Positions 5,222-5,223 of a stretch of DNA of 5,223 nucleotides are shown here, one piece after another. The notes below the pieces were generated by a model. That model did not search any database. It was not told the origin of the DNA and worked only from the letters and a program-made list of their open reading frames with translations. Source of the DNA: JAUVZF01 sp964449275 (GTDB lineage: Bacteria > Planctomycetota > Phycisphaerae > FEN-1346). The position numbers and the translations under genes are program-made. Location of the stretch: positions 1-5,223 of the forward strand of contig CAYVAM010000254.1 in the NCBI GenBank assembly GCA_964449275.1, read 5' to 3'. How positions within the stretch are numbered: position 1 is the first letter of the stretch; each line of letters begins with the position of its first letter.

Positions 5222-5223
5222 CG

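Overview
The window is GC-rich bacterial DNA carrying four complete protein genes and probably the last codons of a fifth. No mobile element, CRISPR array, tRNA or rRNA was seen. The likely source is a Gram-negative, LPS-making member of the Planctomycetota or a close relative. This is an inference from three things: KdsA is present, so Kdo and an outer membrane are expected; the diacylglycerol-kinase-like protein has a GTEN motif variant; and the large membrane protein at the right end (central helical region with a DNAAPIYREAF motif, pseudopilin-like tail) resembles hypothetical proteins I associate with planctomycetes. No database search supports this assignment.

Layout from left to right. 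Positions 1-145 are intergenic and hold three inverted repeats; one is a plausible intrinsic terminator for the leftward gene that follows. Positions 146-1435 (minus) encode an exported protein with two PDZ domains, no protease domain and a C-terminal coiled coil. Positions 1436-1720 are a divergent promoter region with a perfect TATAAT hexamer on the plus strand, a small dyad next to it, and a long GC-rich leader. Positions 1721-2617 (plus) encode a lipid kinase of the YegS/BmrU/DgkB type. After a 19-base gap comes kdsA (2637-3485, plus), whose metal ligands mark it as the metal-dependent class. Positions 3489-5168 (minus) encode a 559-residue membrane protein that converges on kdsA with only three bases between the two stop codons. 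Its start probably overlaps the end of another leftward gene that leaves the window at 5223.

The lipid kinase and kdsA look like a two-gene operon for envelope lipid metabolism: one phosphorylates a lipid, the other makes the eight-carbon sugar phosphate that becomes Kdo in LPS. The PDZ protein is exported and would act in the periplasm, so the left three genes share an envelope theme, but only the lipid kinase and kdsA are arranged as an operon. The most distinctive item is the right-hand membrane protein, which joins four N-terminal membrane helices, a helical middle and a pseudopilin-like C-terminus without a prepilin N-terminus. I did not find a clear new multi-gene system.
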